Shown piece after piece: positions 45,320 through 54,937 of a stretch of 64,000 bases of DNA. Both the position numbers and the translations under genes were made by a program. The DNA is taken from positions 1 through 64,000 of the forward strand of contig JAJEFJ010000084.1 of the NCBI GenBank assembly GCA_022820485.1. Direction: 5' to 3'. The notes beneath the pieces are model-generated. The model saw only the letters and a program-made list of their open reading frames with translations. It made no database searches and was not told the DNA's origin. The stretch comes from Candidatus Latescibacterota bacterium. GTDB lineage: Bacteria; Latescibacterota; UBA2968; UBA8231. Position 1 is the stretch's first letter, and each line of letters begins with the position of its first letter.

Positions 45320-47558
45320 CCACGCTCAAGGAGATGCGCCGCAAGGGGCGTATTTGGCGCTCGATCGTCGCGTGGTAATACTGCAGCGCGTTATCGACTC
45401 GCAGGTTGATCTGCAAAGGGCCTAGCTGGTGGCTCAACTGCACGTCGAGCAAGTAAATGGGCACATAGTCGCGCCCGCACTCGGCAAACAGGCCGGATAC
45501 CCGTTCAAAACGGCTGAGGTATTGGAAATTTACCCGCCCGCTCGTGGGGCCGCGCTTCCCTTGGAGGCCCAGATTGAGGACGTGGCGCGACCGGTAAGGC
45601 AGCGGTGCCTGATCGCCGTAGTCGCCGTGGCAATAAGGCGGCAACACTTGGTCCGCATCGAGAAATTCCACGCCATCCACCAAGGTATAAGCCGCTCTCG
45701 CTCCCAAACCCAGCGGCAAGGCGACCAAGAGCTCGCTTTCAAACCCGCCGACCCGCGCCTGCGCCAAGTTTAGGAAGCGGGCTATGGGCACAGTCCCTCC
45801 AGCATAAGGATCTGGACGCGCCTCAATCAGCCCGCGGTACTCGTTCCAAAACAGCGCCAGATCCAAGGCCAACCACTTCGCCAGTTCCTGCTTGATCCCC
45901 ACCTCGCTAGACCAAGCCCGCTCGGGATCCAAGGCGGGATTGGGACAAACGCGAATACCAGAGACCTCGGCTTGGGAAAAGACTTCAACCACCGCCGGTA
46001 CGCGAAAGCCCCGACCAAGCGAAGCGCGCAGCGCGGTCGTCTCCGACAGCCGGTAGGAAAGACCAGTCTGGGGGCTAAATTCTCCGATGCTTTTGCTCTC
46101 GACTGGTGGTGCCCCGCACGGCCCTGCTGCCAACCCAGAGGCATCGGAGAGCCGACTCCAGTCGTAGCGCAACCCGACCGTCCACTCAGCCAGCGGACTA
46201 ATTTCGTACACGCCTTGGGCGTAGCCGGAGGTGGTTATCAGGGAACGCGTGCCGAGGAAATCGCTGGGCGAGCGCACCAGATCAGCTATCCCGGCCAGCC
46301 CCAGCGTCCAATTCCAACTGCCCAATCCCGTGTAGTCGAACTGACCTTCGCCCGAAATTTTGTGCCCAGCCGAGGCCAAGCCTCCAGCCGCCGCGTTGTT
46401 GGTAAAATCCGTGCGGTAATACCCTAGCTTGAGCCGGTAGCCCAAATCGCTGTGTACCAATCGGTAATACTCAGAATTGAGATGCAACTTCCACGAGACA
46501 GTATGGGCCGGTGCGTCGTTTTCGGGCACGGCCAGCGGCTGACTGCGGTCGCGCCACTGGATGAAAACTCCGTGGTCGTCTAGCGCCCAGTTGCCCATCA
46601 CGCGCCAATAGCTCGTCGGCGAAAAGCGATGCACGGCCTTGGTGTAGAGATGGTAGCGGCGGGCATCGCCGTTTTGGTGATAGCCAGTGCCCCGGTTGTG
46701 GCCTCCGCTCAGCGCCAAGCCGGTCCGGCCCAAAACCCGATTGTGGCTTACGTCAAACCCGACAAAGTGCATCGGGGACTCGCGCCAACGCCACTGACTA
46801 TGCGCTGGCTGGCTATACAGCCCGCTGAGCAGCCGAAAGCGGGTGCCCGGATCGCGCGCCGGATCGCGGGTAAGCACGTTGATTACCCCGCCCAAAGCCC
46901 CCGTGCCGTACAGGGCCGAGCCAGCCCCTTTGACCACCTCCACGCGCTCGACTTGCTGCAGGGGCACGGCATCCCACTTGATGTCGCCCACATCCGACGA
47001 CAGCATGGGAAATCCATCCACCAGCATCAGCAGCCGACTGCCCGTGCCGCGACTGTAACCGCTCGATCCGCGCACGACGGGCTGGTTCCCTACTTGGCTG
47101 ATACCCGAGACATAGCGCAGGGGGCCGGTCAGCGAGAAGGCATTGTGATCGGCGATGCGCTCGGCATCGGCTACGGAGATGCTAATGGGAGCTTGGGCAA
47201 AAGTCTGGGAGCGGCGGGCAGCGGAGACGATTAGCTCGGGGACTTCAACCGCCGTAGGTTCGAGGACGACAACGCGCTCCTCCTCCCCGGGAGCAACGCC
47301 GCGCAGGGTGTGCGAGCGATAGCCAATATGCGAACAAAGCAGGTCGTATTGGCCGTCAGGCAAGCCCTCGACCCGGCAGTAGCCCTCTTCGTTGGCGTAC
47401 CCCCCAAATTCCGTTCCCAGCACCGCCAACGTCGCGCCGGGCAGCGGGGTTTGGTCGCTAGCGTCGAAGACGCGGACGACGATATCAGCGGCCGAGCTCG
47501 GCCAGCAATTCAGCAGGCAAAGCGCGCTCGCATAGAGCAGTGCTAAGCTCGGTCTCAT
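45306..47558 (-). CDS. TonB-dependent outer-membrane receptor with carboxypeptidase-like N-domain
   Basis: 750 aa from the ATG at 47558 (clean signal peptide MRPSLALLYASALCLLNC...). CarboxypepD_reg-like beta-sandwich about 25-100, plug domain about 115-230 (ISVADAERIADHNAFSLTGPLRYVSGI, VVRGSSGYSRGTGSRLLMLVDGFPM, VEVVKGAGSALYGTGALGGVINVLTR), then a 22-stranded barrel to the C-terminus. Imports a ligand using TonB energy; size suggests a siderophore, cobalamin or oligosaccharide-type substrate, not determinable here. Its start lies 74 nt inside the lipoprotein gene upstream. Confidence 0.91.
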   Translation of the reverse strand: MRPSLALLYASALCLLNCWPSSAADIVVRVFDASDQTPLPGATLAVLGTEFGGYANEEGYCRVEGLPDGQYDLLCSHIGYRSHTLRGVAPGEEERVVVLEPTAVEVPELIVSAARRSQTFAQAPISISVADAERIADHNAFSLTGPLRYVSGISQVGNQPVVRGSSGYSRGTGSRLLMLVDGFPMLSSDVGDIKWDAVPLQQVERVEVVKGAGSALYGTGALGGVINVLTRDPARDPGTRFRLLSGLYSQPAHSQWRWRESPMHFVGFDVSHNRVLGRTGLALSGGHNRGTGYHQNGDARRYHLYTKAVHRFSPTSYWRVMGNWALDDHGVFIQWRDRSQPLAVPENDAPAHTVSWKLHLNSEYYRLVHSDLGYRLKLGYYRTDFTNNAAAGGLASAGHKISGEGQFDYTGLGSWNWTLGLAGIADLVRSPSDFLGTRSLITTSGYAQGVYEISPLAEWTVGLRYDWSRLSDASGLAAGPCGAPPVESKSIGEFSPQTGLSYRLSETTALRASLGRGFRVPAVVEVFSQAEVSGIRVCPNPALDPERAWSSEVGIKQELAKWLALDLALFWNEYRGLIEARPDPYAGGTVPIARFLNLAQARVGGFESELLVALPLGLGARAAYTLVDGVEFLDADQVLPPYCHGDYGDQAPLPYRSRHVLNLGLQGKRGPTSGRVNFQYLSRFERVSGLFAECGRDYVPIYLLDVQLSHQLGPLQINLRVDNALQYYHATIERQIRPLRRISLSVDGDL

Positions 47559-47997
47559 GGTCCAATACAGCGAAGTTGACTTCGATATCGATGTCAGAGA
47601 CAACCTCCCCGGAGCCGACTTCTACCGGCGAGGGGAGGTCGGCGTCAGGCAGGTAATAACAGCCCAAAAGCGAGGTAAGATCCCAAAACTGATCCTCTTG
47701 CCGCCAAGCCACGACAATCCACTGATATACGCCTTCTCCATCTAAGGGGACGAAATAGTCATAGGACTCGACCCCGAGCGCGACCTCGGTGTCCCAGCCG
47801 TTGATGCGAAAAAAATCGGCCAGCGAAGCAGGTGGCTCGCGATAGACGGCCACGGCCACCTGCCCCACGTTGGCGGGCCACTCGCCGACAAAGTGCAGCC
47901 GACCGGCGATTCCAGTCTGCCCGGTGGCCTCGGCATCGAGACCGCGGTCGCAGCCCCAGCACCAGGCTAGGGCCGCGACCAAACACCAAAACGGCAC
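47485..47997 (-). CDS. Predicted lipoprotein, hypothetical
   Basis: 170 aa. Hydrophobic N-terminus MPFWCLVAALAWCWGC with a lipobox-like WCWG-C, then a mature part with a beta-sandwich look (GIAGRLHFVGEWPANVGQVAVAVYREP, DYFVPLDGEGVYQWIVVAWRQ). Family not recognised. It shares 74 nt with the TonB receptor gene; probably the surface or periplasmic partner of that receptor. Confidence 0.68.
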   Translation of the reverse strand: MPFWCLVAALAWCWGCDRGLDAEATGQTGIAGRLHFVGEWPANVGQVAVAVYREPPASLADFFRINGWDTEVALGVESYDYFVPLDGEGVYQWIVVAWRQEDQFWDLTSLLGCYYLPDADLPSPVEVGSGEVVSDIDIEVNFAVLDHETELSTALCERALPAELLAELGR

Positions 47998-48003
47998 GGC
48001 CTA

Positions 48004-48525
48004 CTAGCCAGCCGCCGCGGCCGCCGCGAGTGCGGCATCGACAGCAGCCGAGAGTTCCGCAGCGTCAAATTCGGCACCGTCAATAGTTACCGTCCCAGTA
48101 GCAGAAAGGCCATCGGTGCCGACCGAGAGCTCCATATCGAGGACCAATTCGGCTTCCTGTGATCCAGAAAGGGTAACCTCCCCGGTCAGCGGAATGGGCG
48201 TTTGGTCTATGCCGACATTTATGGCACCATTGATTATCAACGCGCCATCAGGCGAGAAATCCTGCAACGTCCAGTCGTTGCCTGATATCTCCACCGAGCC
48301 GCCGCCTTCTCCCGGCACCGACGTCGTACCGGGAATGATCGCGGCAAAAAAGACATTCTGAAAACTGGCGACCAGCGTGCCGTATAAGCCGACGACTTCA
48401 GGCGTTATCTCAGCCATCGGTTCCGGCTCGGGCTCCACCGGTGCGGAGTCGTCGTCGCCACAGGCGACCAGCACTAAAGCACCGCACAGGACTAAGGCCG
48501 TGGTTTTATCCAGCCATTTGCGCAT
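48004..48525 (-). CDS. Predicted lipoprotein, hypothetical
   Basis: 173 aa. Lipobox LVLVA-C at residue ~22 followed by GDDDSAPVEPEPEP, a typical acidic linker, then a beta-rich domain with repeated short strands (SVEISGNDWTLQDFSPDGALIINGAINVGI; TGEVTLSGSQEAELVLDMELSVG; SATGTVTIDGAEFD), ending in an Ala-rich tail. Family not recognised. Its stop is 6 nt before the next lipoprotein start, so both sit in the TonB receptor operon. Confidence 0.72.
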   Translation of the reverse strand: MRKWLDKTTALVLCGALVLVACGDDDSAPVEPEPEPMAEITPEVVGLYGTLVASFQNVFFAAIIPGTTSVPGEGGGSVEISGNDWTLQDFSPDGALIINGAINVGIDQTPIPLTGEVTLSGSQEAELVLDMELSVGTDGLSATGTVTIDGAEFDAAELSAAVDAALAAAAAAG

Positions 48526-48599
48526 GATACTATCCTCCTATTAAGGAATTAAGTGCGCCAAGCTGTGCCGACGCACAGGATGGTAAATAGTTGCCTCGC

Positions 48600-49706
48600 T
48601 CAAGAAGCGGTTTCGCTTCCCCGAACGTAGCGCACTAGGGCTTTTTCGTCCAGCACGCAGCCCAAGCCCGGCTGCATGGGCGTGGGCACGTACCCATCGA
48701 CAAAAGGAATCGGCTCGACAATCAGGTCATCCTCGCGAGTCCAACTCCCAACAAAATCCGAAGCCATCGTGCAGTTGGGCGCAGCCGCGGCCGCGTGGAC
48801 GTACGCGGTATCGACAATGCCCAAGTCGTTACCAGACCCGTGCCAGCAGCGCAGGCCGGCGGCCGCTGCGACAGCCGCATTCTTCTGAAAGCCCACGAGG
48901 CTGCCGCCCAAGTTCAGGCAATCAACGACCTCGGCCTTGATGGCGCGGATAATCTGCGGCCCGCTCCCCACGTGCATGGCCACCGGCAGGTTGATAGCCT
49001 CGTGGATCTGGATGTAGCCTTCCAAGTCGGACTTAGGAATGGGATCCTCAAAAACCTCGACATTGCCCACGGCCTCTAACTGCTGCGCCAGTTCAATGGT
49101 CTGCTCGGCCGTGTGGAAGCGCTCGTTGGGATCGACCGTTACCTTGAAATCCACGCCGCCCACCTCGCGCATGGCCTGGAGCCTTTCGACCATCGGCTCC
49201 TCGATCTTGCACTTGATCTTGACGCCTTTGAACCCGTGCGCAAGCGCCCGCTCGACAGCCCGCTTGCCGTCTTCCGGCGTCTGGTGACCCATCCAGTAGT
49301 CGGCCCGCACTCGGTCGCGCACCGCGCCGCCCAGCAGCGCGTGTACCGGCACCTGACGAGCCTTGCCCACCAAGTCAAAGACCGCCATTTCAAAGGCGTC
49401 GTACGCCGGCCCGCCTCCCACTGTCGGCAACTTCTCGGTGCCGTCGTGGCGAGCGGCGAAAATATCCTGCAAGGTCAATTGCTCGGGATCTTTGCCCAAA
49501 AGCTGGGCCGTTCCTTCCCGGACCTGTTCTATCGCCTCGCCTCGCCCGGTCTCGCCCAAGCCCACCAACTCGGTATCCGTATTCAGACGCACAATGTGCT
49601 TAGGCACTTGGTCCCACCCAGTCTCAGCGACCCATTCCGGGCTGTGTACCCGCCCGGGGATCGTCGGCACCACTACGGTCCAAATATCGACAGACGTTAT
49701 TTTCAT
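48600..49706 (-). CDS. Mandelate racemase/muconate-lactonizing family enzyme with altered metal site
   Basis: 368 aa from the ATG at 49706 (4-nt overlap with the M42 peptidase stop); a longer frame has no family match upstream. Enolase-superfamily barrel: FKGVKIKCKIE (KxK acid/base), KVTVDPNERF (metal Asp), VEVFEDPIP (metal Glu), GLRCWHGSGND (His). The third metal ligand normally falls in IPIA-x-x-E; here the segment reads LPVAMHVGSG with no Glu. It probably acts as a sugar-acid dehydratase or racemase, with doubt because of that change. Confidence 0.84.
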   Translation of the reverse strand: MKITSVDIWTVVVPTIPGRVHSPEWVAETGWDQVPKHIVRLNTDTELVGLGETGRGEAIEQVREGTAQLLGKDPEQLTLQDIFAARHDGTEKLPTVGGGPAYDAFEMAVFDLVGKARQVPVHALLGGAVRDRVRADYWMGHQTPEDGKRAVERALAHGFKGVKIKCKIEEPMVERLQAMREVGGVDFKVTVDPNERFHTAEQTIELAQQLEAVGNVEVFEDPIPKSDLEGYIQIHEAINLPVAMHVGSGPQIIRAIKAEVVDCLNLGGSLVGFQKNAAVAAAAGLRCWHGSGNDLGIVDTAYVHAAAAAPNCTMASDFVGSWTREDDLIVEPIPFVDGYVPTPMQPGLGCVLDEKALVRYVRGSETAS

Positions 49707-50767
49707 GGTATAAAACTCGTCTTTCCATCGACGGTCAGCGCAAACTCCGCCAATAGCTGTGCGGTGTGGTCCAAGTCGGCCAAGGATGCGATCTCGACTG
49801 GCGTGTGCATGTAGCGCTGCGGCACGCTGACCAAGCCAGTGGCCACCCCGGCCCGACTGAGCTGGATGGCGTTGGCATCTGTACCCGTGCCCCCTGGCTC
49901 GGCTTGGATCTGATAGGGAATTTTCTTCTTTTTGGCCACTTGTACCAACCGCTCGTACACGACCGGGTTGGCGTTGGCCCCGCGCAAAATGACCGGCCCT
50001 CCACCTAGCTTGCACTCGCCGACCTGGCGCTTATCAATATCTGGATGGTCCGTTGCCCAAGTAACATCCACGGCAATACCCACCAGCGGATCGACGCCGT
50101 ACGCACTGGTCTTAGCTCCCCGCAGCCCCACTTCCTCCTGCACGGTGGCCACCGCATACACCGCGGCGCGGCACTTGCGCTTGGCGCGGCTGACCCGCCT
50201 GAGCGCCTCGGCGACCACCCAAGCACCGGCCTTATTGTCAATCCCCCGCGACACCACCAACCCGTTGCGCAGCTCCTCAAAATTGGCGTCGTAGGTCCCT
50301 GGGTCGCCAATGGCCACTAGTTGCTTCGCCTCGTCCGCGTCGGCTGCGCCGATGTCGATCCACAAGTCGTGTTTGTCCGGTACTTTGGTGCGATCCGCTG
50401 CTTTCATCAGGTGGATGGGCTTTTTGCCCAGCACACCCAAGACCGGCCCTTGCGCCGTGTGGATGCGCACCTTGCGGCCCGGCACGATCTGCAAGTCAAA
50501 GCCGCCGATGGTGTCAAAGTACAGATACCCTTTGTCGTCTATGTAAACGATCTGGAAACCCAACTCGTCGGCGTGCCCGGCGAACATGATCTTGGGGCCG
50601 CCAGCTTCGTTGTGGACGCCAATGGTATTGCCATGCACATCGACCTCGACGCGGTCGGCGTACTTTTCTACCGCGTCTTTCCACACCGCTCGCACCGGCC
50701 CTTCGTAACCCGAAGGGCTAGGAGCACTGAGTAGATCGACGAGAAACCGCTTAGATGCTGGACGCAT
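49703..50767 (-). CDS. M42-family metallopeptidase
   Basis: 354 aa from the ATG at 50767 (AAGGAG 6 nt upstream). Co-catalytic zinc site visible: His in MFAGHADELGF, bridging Asp in RGIDNKAGA, catalytic Glu pair in TVQEEVGLRGA, Asp in AVDVTWATD and His in YMHTPVE. M42 enzymes are tetrahedral aminopeptidases that trim peptides, or glycosidase-like relatives. Part of the symporter-peptidase-MR/MLE operon; coupled by overlap to the latter. Confidence 0.92.
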   Translation of the reverse strand: MRPASKRFLVDLLSAPSPSGYEGPVRAVWKDAVEKYADRVEVDVHGNTIGVHNEAGGPKIMFAGHADELGFQIVYIDDKGYLYFDTIGGFDLQIVPGRKVRIHTAQGPVLGVLGKKPIHLMKAADRTKVPDKHDLWIDIGAADADEAKQLVAIGDPGTYDANFEELRNGLVVSRGIDNKAGAWVVAEALRRVSRAKRKCRAAVYAVATVQEEVGLRGAKTSAYGVDPLVGIAVDVTWATDHPDIDKRQVGECKLGGGPVILRGANANPVVYERLVQVAKKKKIPYQIQAEPGGTGTDANAIQLSRAGVATGLVSVPQRYMHTPVEIASLADLDHTAQLLAEFALTVDGKTSFIP

Positions 50768-50777
50768 GAGTCTCCTT

Positions 50778-52232
50778 CTAGTTGGATATCGCCGGTTTGC
50801 AGCAGGCACCGATGGCGCAGACCACCGTGTTGACGACGAGGCCAACCACCCCGGCGTGAAAGCCCCAAATCATCGGCTTGCCCCCGAAGGTAAACCCCAG
50901 CGCCACCGCCAGCCCGCACACCATGCCGAGCAGCGCCGTCCGCGCCGACAGCCGCTTCCAGTACAGTCCGAGAAAAAAGCACGGCACAACTTGGATCAAG
51001 ACCTCGAACTTCAGTTCCAACAGCCGCACCAAGGTCGCATCGGTGCCAATCGCCACCGCGACCAGCACGGCGACGATAACCCACGAGCAAATCTTGCCCA
51101 CCTTCGTCAGCTCGGCCTCTTTGGCCTGTGGCCGGAAATACGGCAGGTAAATGTCCTTGGTAAACATCGACGAGATCGACAACAGCGCCGAGTCCGCAGT
51201 GGACATCAGCGCCGCCAACACCGCGGCAAAGATCGCCACCACCAGCCAGTAGCCCAGCGCGGATTCGCCCATCACCAGCGCACAGAGCCGGGCCAGCACT
51301 TGGTCGCTTTCAGCTTTGCTCAGATCGGGCAACACCACCGCAGCCGTCAAGCCACATATCAAGGCCACTAGAGTCGTAGTCAGCGGCATAAAGGCCATTA
51401 AGGTCAGTGAACGCTTGAGCACCGCAACCGAGCGGCTGGCGTACAGCCGTTGGATTGCCTGCGGGTAAATGGCCGCCCCGCAGCCCAACAACAGCGCATA
51501 GCTGATCCACTTGTTGGCCCCCTCCAGACTCGGCGCTTGCACCTTGGGCGGATCCATTTCGCTCAGTTGGGCCACCACCTGCCCCAAGCCACCACCTAGA
51601 TTTTGCGGGATGATAAAGACCAAAATGCCGAAGCCCAACAGCAGCACACCCCCCTGCATAACATCCGTCCACGCCACCGAGCGCATCCCCCCCAAGGTCT
51701 CATAGATAACCATAATTATCGCCAAGCCGATAATGCCGTAGCTGCCGGGAATCGCGCCGTCGGTGATCCCCTCGACGGCCGCGCCCATAGCCTTGAGTTG
51801 GGCTAGCGCGTAGTTGCCCAGTGCGTAGATCATCAAGATCGTGCTCAGCAGCGTCAGCACTGCCGAGCGGAAGCGATGCGTAATGTAGTCGCCAGGGGTG
51901 ATAAATCCCTCTTTGCGCGCCAGCGCGACCAAGCGCGGGGCAAAGAGCATGTAGCCGACGATGATCGAGAACATAAAGAGCACCGACGCCGTCCACTCAA
52001 AGCCAATGCGGTAGGTCTTGCCCGTGTAGCCAAAGAGCGTATTGCCGCTGTATTGGGTCGCATAGAGCGTCAAAAAAAGCACCAGCAGGCCCATTGAGCG
52101 CCCTGCCAGATAGAAGTCGGCCATGCTATTGGAGCGGCGGCGCGTGCGCGCAATCCACCCCACGCCGATCATCGAGACTAGGTACAATCCTACCGCGATG
52201 AGCGCACCCGGACCAAACACCATGCCGCCCAT
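50778..52232 (-). CDS. Sodium:solute symporter family transporter
   Basis: 484 aa from the ATG at 52232 (GTG at 52235 also possible; stop and start overlap as TGATG). About 13 spans with LeuT fold. Family stretches: RRSNSMADFYLAGRSMG, LFLTLYATQYSGNTLFGYTGK, MVIYETLGGMRSVAWTDVMQG and LMSTADSALLSISSMFTKDIY. Na+-driven uptake of an organic solute such as a carboxylate or sugar. The small membrane protein upstream resembles the accessory subunit found with pantothenate/monocarboxylate symporters. Confidence 0.91.
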   Translation of the reverse strand: MGGMVFGPGALIAVGLYLVSMIGVGWIARTRRRSNSMADFYLAGRSMGLLVLFLTLYATQYSGNTLFGYTGKTYRIGFEWTASVLFMFSIIVGYMLFAPRLVALARKEGFITPGDYITHRFRSAVLTLLSTILMIYALGNYALAQLKAMGAAVEGITDGAIPGSYGIIGLAIIMVIYETLGGMRSVAWTDVMQGGVLLLGFGILVFIIPQNLGGGLGQVVAQLSEMDPPKVQAPSLEGANKWISYALLLGCGAAIYPQAIQRLYASRSVAVLKRSLTLMAFMPLTTTLVALICGLTAAVVLPDLSKAESDQVLARLCALVMGESALGYWLVVAIFAAVLAALMSTADSALLSISSMFTKDIYLPYFRPQAKEAELTKVGKICSWVIVAVLVAVAIGTDATLVRLLELKFEVLIQVVPCFFLGLYWKRLSARTALLGMVCGLAVALGFTFGGKPMIWGFHAGVVGLVVNTVVCAIGACCKPAISN

Positions 52233-52471
52233 CACGCTTCCTCCTCGGCATTAATCCAGTAGCGACGGATCACAAAGGCCGTCCAAGCGGCCAACAGCAG
52301 CACTGCCCCCAGCGACACCGCCACCCACAGTGGGAAACCCAACACCAGCGGCCCCCGATACCCTTCGGGCCAGTACCAGGGAACGGCCAGCGCGTAGAGC
52401 AGCAAATAGACGATCCAGATGTAGCGGACCTTACGCGGCTCAGAGACGAGTTGTTCTTGCAAATCATTCAT
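52232..52471 (-). CDS. Small two-span membrane protein, symporter accessory (DUF3311/YhdT-like)
   Basis: 79 aa from the ATG at 52471. Two predicted spans (YIWIVYLLLYALAVPWYW and LWVAVSLGAVLLLAAWTAFVI). Small proteins of this layout sit directly before sodium:solute symporter genes and share their transcript; the stop overlaps the symporter start. Role as a subunit is inferred from that pattern. Confidence 0.78.
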   Translation of the reverse strand: MNDLQEQLVSEPRKVRYIWIVYLLLYALAVPWYWPEGYRGPLVLGFPLWVAVSLGAVLLLAAWTAFVIRRYWINAEEEA

Positions 52472-52556
52472 AGGTAGCAAATCAAAGCGCAGACACCGGA
52501 GTTGACAAGGCCACTTCCGCTATTGGAGCGAGGCGACCGTTGTACCGGAAGTGGTC

Positions 52557-53732
52557 CTAAATCCTGTCGAAAGGCACTGTGCTCACCCCCTGCGGCCGGG
52601 GTCCGGTGGGGCGAATGGGCATGTTTTCGGGGGCCTGGTACTGCACGTCCAAATGCGGCGTCTCCAGCCGTATATGACCCTGGTGACGCGAATCCATCAG
52701 CGCGTCCAGACCGCCGCTTACCAGCAGGGTGCGCTCCACCGGGTACTGCGGCTGGCCCGTGAGAAACATCTCCTGGATATTGAGGCCCAAGTAGCTGAAG
52801 TGGGGATAGGGCGGCCCGTGCAAGCGCAGGCCCGTGGCCTGTACCTGGCCGTTGACGCGGGCCGCGTACGACCATTCCTCGACGTACCCATTCAAGTGCA
52901 GCAGGGAGGCTTTGAAACCATCCTTGTATTCTAGCAGAAAGGCCGCTGGATTTTCGCAGGCCTTCTCCATAGGTTCGGCCGAGGTTTTGCCCACGGCCGC
53001 AGCCGCAGCCGCCAACTGGCGCGACCACAGGCCGTCGGCACCGGCCTGCCACACAGCCTCGCCCTCCAAACACTGCACGGCTGCCAGACCTGTCTCACCA
53101 CCCTGCCGCCGCTCGACCATGGCCTGCAGGCCCTCAAAGCCGTGATAGCCGTAGGACTCAATGCCGCCAAAGCTGAGCATGAGGGCGTCTTCGATGGGGG
53201 CATCCCGCTCGTGTTCGAGATAGGGGTCGCGCCAGCCCAAGGGCACTGAAGAGCCGGCCATAAAGGGGACGTTCAGTTCCACGGCCCGGTCGTACATCCA
53301 CTTGGCGTCGCACCAGTTGTAGGACAGGTGCTTGTCGCTAAACACCGGCACCGAGCGGCCGGAGGTGGCCATAACGCCGCAGGTCTGTTCAAAGAAAAAG
53401 CGCCGGGGATACAGATGCTGGCCCTTCTCGTTGAAGGCGTACGTGCCGTGTTCGCCAATGGAAATTACGCCATCGACGGCCAATTTGTTCCCACCCAGAC
53501 ACAGCGCCGCGGGGATACTCTGGTACACGGGTATATCGTATTCTTTGGATACTTGGAGGCCGATATCATTGTCGGGTATCTGGTCTAGGTACATGGAGGC
53601 GATATCCACCTGCGGCTCCTGCATGCCCTCGTCCGTGGGAAAACCCTTGATGAACTTGCCGACAATGACATCGGCGTGCGCCGGGACGCGGTATTCGGTG
53701 ATAATAGCGGCGATCTTTTTGCGCTGGGCCAT
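52557..53732 (-). CDS. Uncharacterised conserved-looking protein, possible Gfo/Idh-like fold
   Basis: 391 aa, no confident family. An N-terminal alpha/beta region (KKIAAIITEYRVPAHADVIVGKFIKGF, DIPVYQSIPAALCLGG, VDGVISIGEHGTY) resembles a Rossmann fold of the dehydrogenase type but has no clear GxGxxG. The middle (RRFFFEQTCGVMATSGRSVPVFSDKHLSYNW, VPFMAGSSVPLGWRDP) is strongly patterned, as in an enzyme. First gene of the operon with the symporter and peptidase; divergent from a Gfo/Idh gene. A dehydrogenase-like sugar enzyme is a guess. Confidence 0.6.
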   Translation of the reverse strand: MAQRKKIAAIITEYRVPAHADVIVGKFIKGFPTDEGMQEPQVDIASMYLDQIPDNDIGLQVSKEYDIPVYQSIPAALCLGGNKLAVDGVISIGEHGTYAFNEKGQHLYPRRFFFEQTCGVMATSGRSVPVFSDKHLSYNWCDAKWMYDRAVELNVPFMAGSSVPLGWRDPYLEHERDAPIEDALMLSFGGIESYGYHGFEGLQAMVERRQGGETGLAAVQCLEGEAVWQAGADGLWSRQLAAAAAAVGKTSAEPMEKACENPAAFLLEYKDGFKASLLHLNGYVEEWSYAARVNGQVQATGLRLHGPPYPHFSYLGLNIQEMFLTGQPQYPVERTLLVSGGLDALMDSRHQGHIRLETPHLDVQYQAPENMPIRPTGPRPQGVSTVPFDRI

Positions 53733-53851
53733 GGTTTCCTCTCTCTTGTTGGGCTTGGCTGTTGCTATCAGTGTCGAAGATAGCGGATATATACATTATA
53801 CTACTCCCTACGATTAAAACCACCTAAAATTAGCTCACCGGAGGTTCCTCA

Positions 53852-54850
53852 ATGACCAGTTCACGCCCCATCAAATGGGGCATCCTCAGCACCGCCAGAA
53901 TCGGCGTCACCGCTTTCATCCCCTCGGCTCGCGCCACGCCCAATGCCCAAGTCCATGCCATAGCCAGCCGCAGCCAAGCCACCGCCGATGCCTTTGCCCG
54001 TGACCACGACATTCCCGTGGCGCTGGGCAGTTACCAAGCCCTGCTCGACCACCCGGACATCGACGCGATCTACATCTCGCTGCCCAACTCGCTACACGCC
54101 GAATGGACTATCAAGGCCGCCGAGGCGGGCAAACACGTCTTTTGCGAAAAACCCCTAGCCGTCACCGCAGCCGAAGGTCGGCAAATGGTCGAGGCGTGCC
54201 GCAAGGCCGACGTGTTGCTCTTTGAAGCCTTTGTCTTCATGCACCATCCCCAAAGCCGCCGTCTCAAGGAAATCATCGCATCGGGCGAAATTGGCACCCT
54301 GCGCCACATTAACGCCGGCATGACCTTCGTCGTCAACGACCCCAGCAACATCCGCCTGATTAAAGCGCTGGGCGGCGGCAGCATTTACGACGGCGGCGTG
54401 TACCCCATCACCTTTTCGCGCTTTATCGCCGGCACCGACCCGGTTAGCGTCCAAGCGCACATGCGCTTTGACGCGCAAGCCGGAGTAGATGTGGCCACCT
54501 CGCTCATCCTCGAATACCCCGACGGCCTCACCGCAACCTTGTACTGTAGTTTCGAGGGCCGCGGCGGTTCTCATGCCCTCATCACTGGCGACCAGGGCCG
54601 ACTGGTTGTGCCCTCTCCATACCATCCCGGTGAGGAGAGTAGTTTTGACGTGGCCATCGGCTCCGATGAGAGCCGCAGCGAGACCTTCCAGACCGGCACG
54701 CCGCCTTTCCAGCCGGCCATCGACTTTTTCCAGCAATGTATGCGCGGAGCAGAGACCCCCGCCTATATGGCCGACCATGCCGAGGGCACGCTCAGAGTGG
54801 TCGAGGCGGCTTTTGAATCGGTGCGCAGCGGACGGCGGGTGGAACTGTAG
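53852..54850 (+). CDS. Gfo/Idh/MocA-family oxidoreductase
   Basis: 332 aa. KWGILSTARIGVTAFIPSARATPNAQVHAIASRS is the NAD(P) half; GKHVFCEKPLAVTA holds the Lys-Pro element (about residue 96); GGGSIYDGGVYPITFSRFIAG is the C-terminal signature. Glucose-fructose oxidoreductase/xylose dehydrogenase branch. GGAGG lies before the ATG. Divergent from the symporter operon. Confidence 0.88.
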   Translation: MTSSRPIKWGILSTARIGVTAFIPSARATPNAQVHAIASRSQATADAFARDHDIPVALGSYQALLDHPDIDAIYISLPNSLHAEWTIKAAEAGKHVFCEKPLAVTAAEGRQMVEACRKADVLLFEAFVFMHHPQSRRLKEIIASGEIGTLRHINAGMTFVVNDPSNIRLIKALGGGSIYDGGVYPITFSRFIAGTDPVSVQAHMRFDAQAGVDVATSLILEYPDGLTATLYCSFEGRGGSHALITGDQGRLVVPSPYHPGEESSFDVAIGSDESRSETFQTGTPPFQPAIDFFQQCMRGAETPAYMADHAEGTLRVVEAAFESVRSGRRVEL

Positions 54851-54937
54851 GAAGGACTTGAGGGCGACAAGCGTCCCCGAGCCATATCTGTGGCGTCAGG
54901 CATAGCTCGTCGAACGTCTTCATGGTCTTGTTATGGA

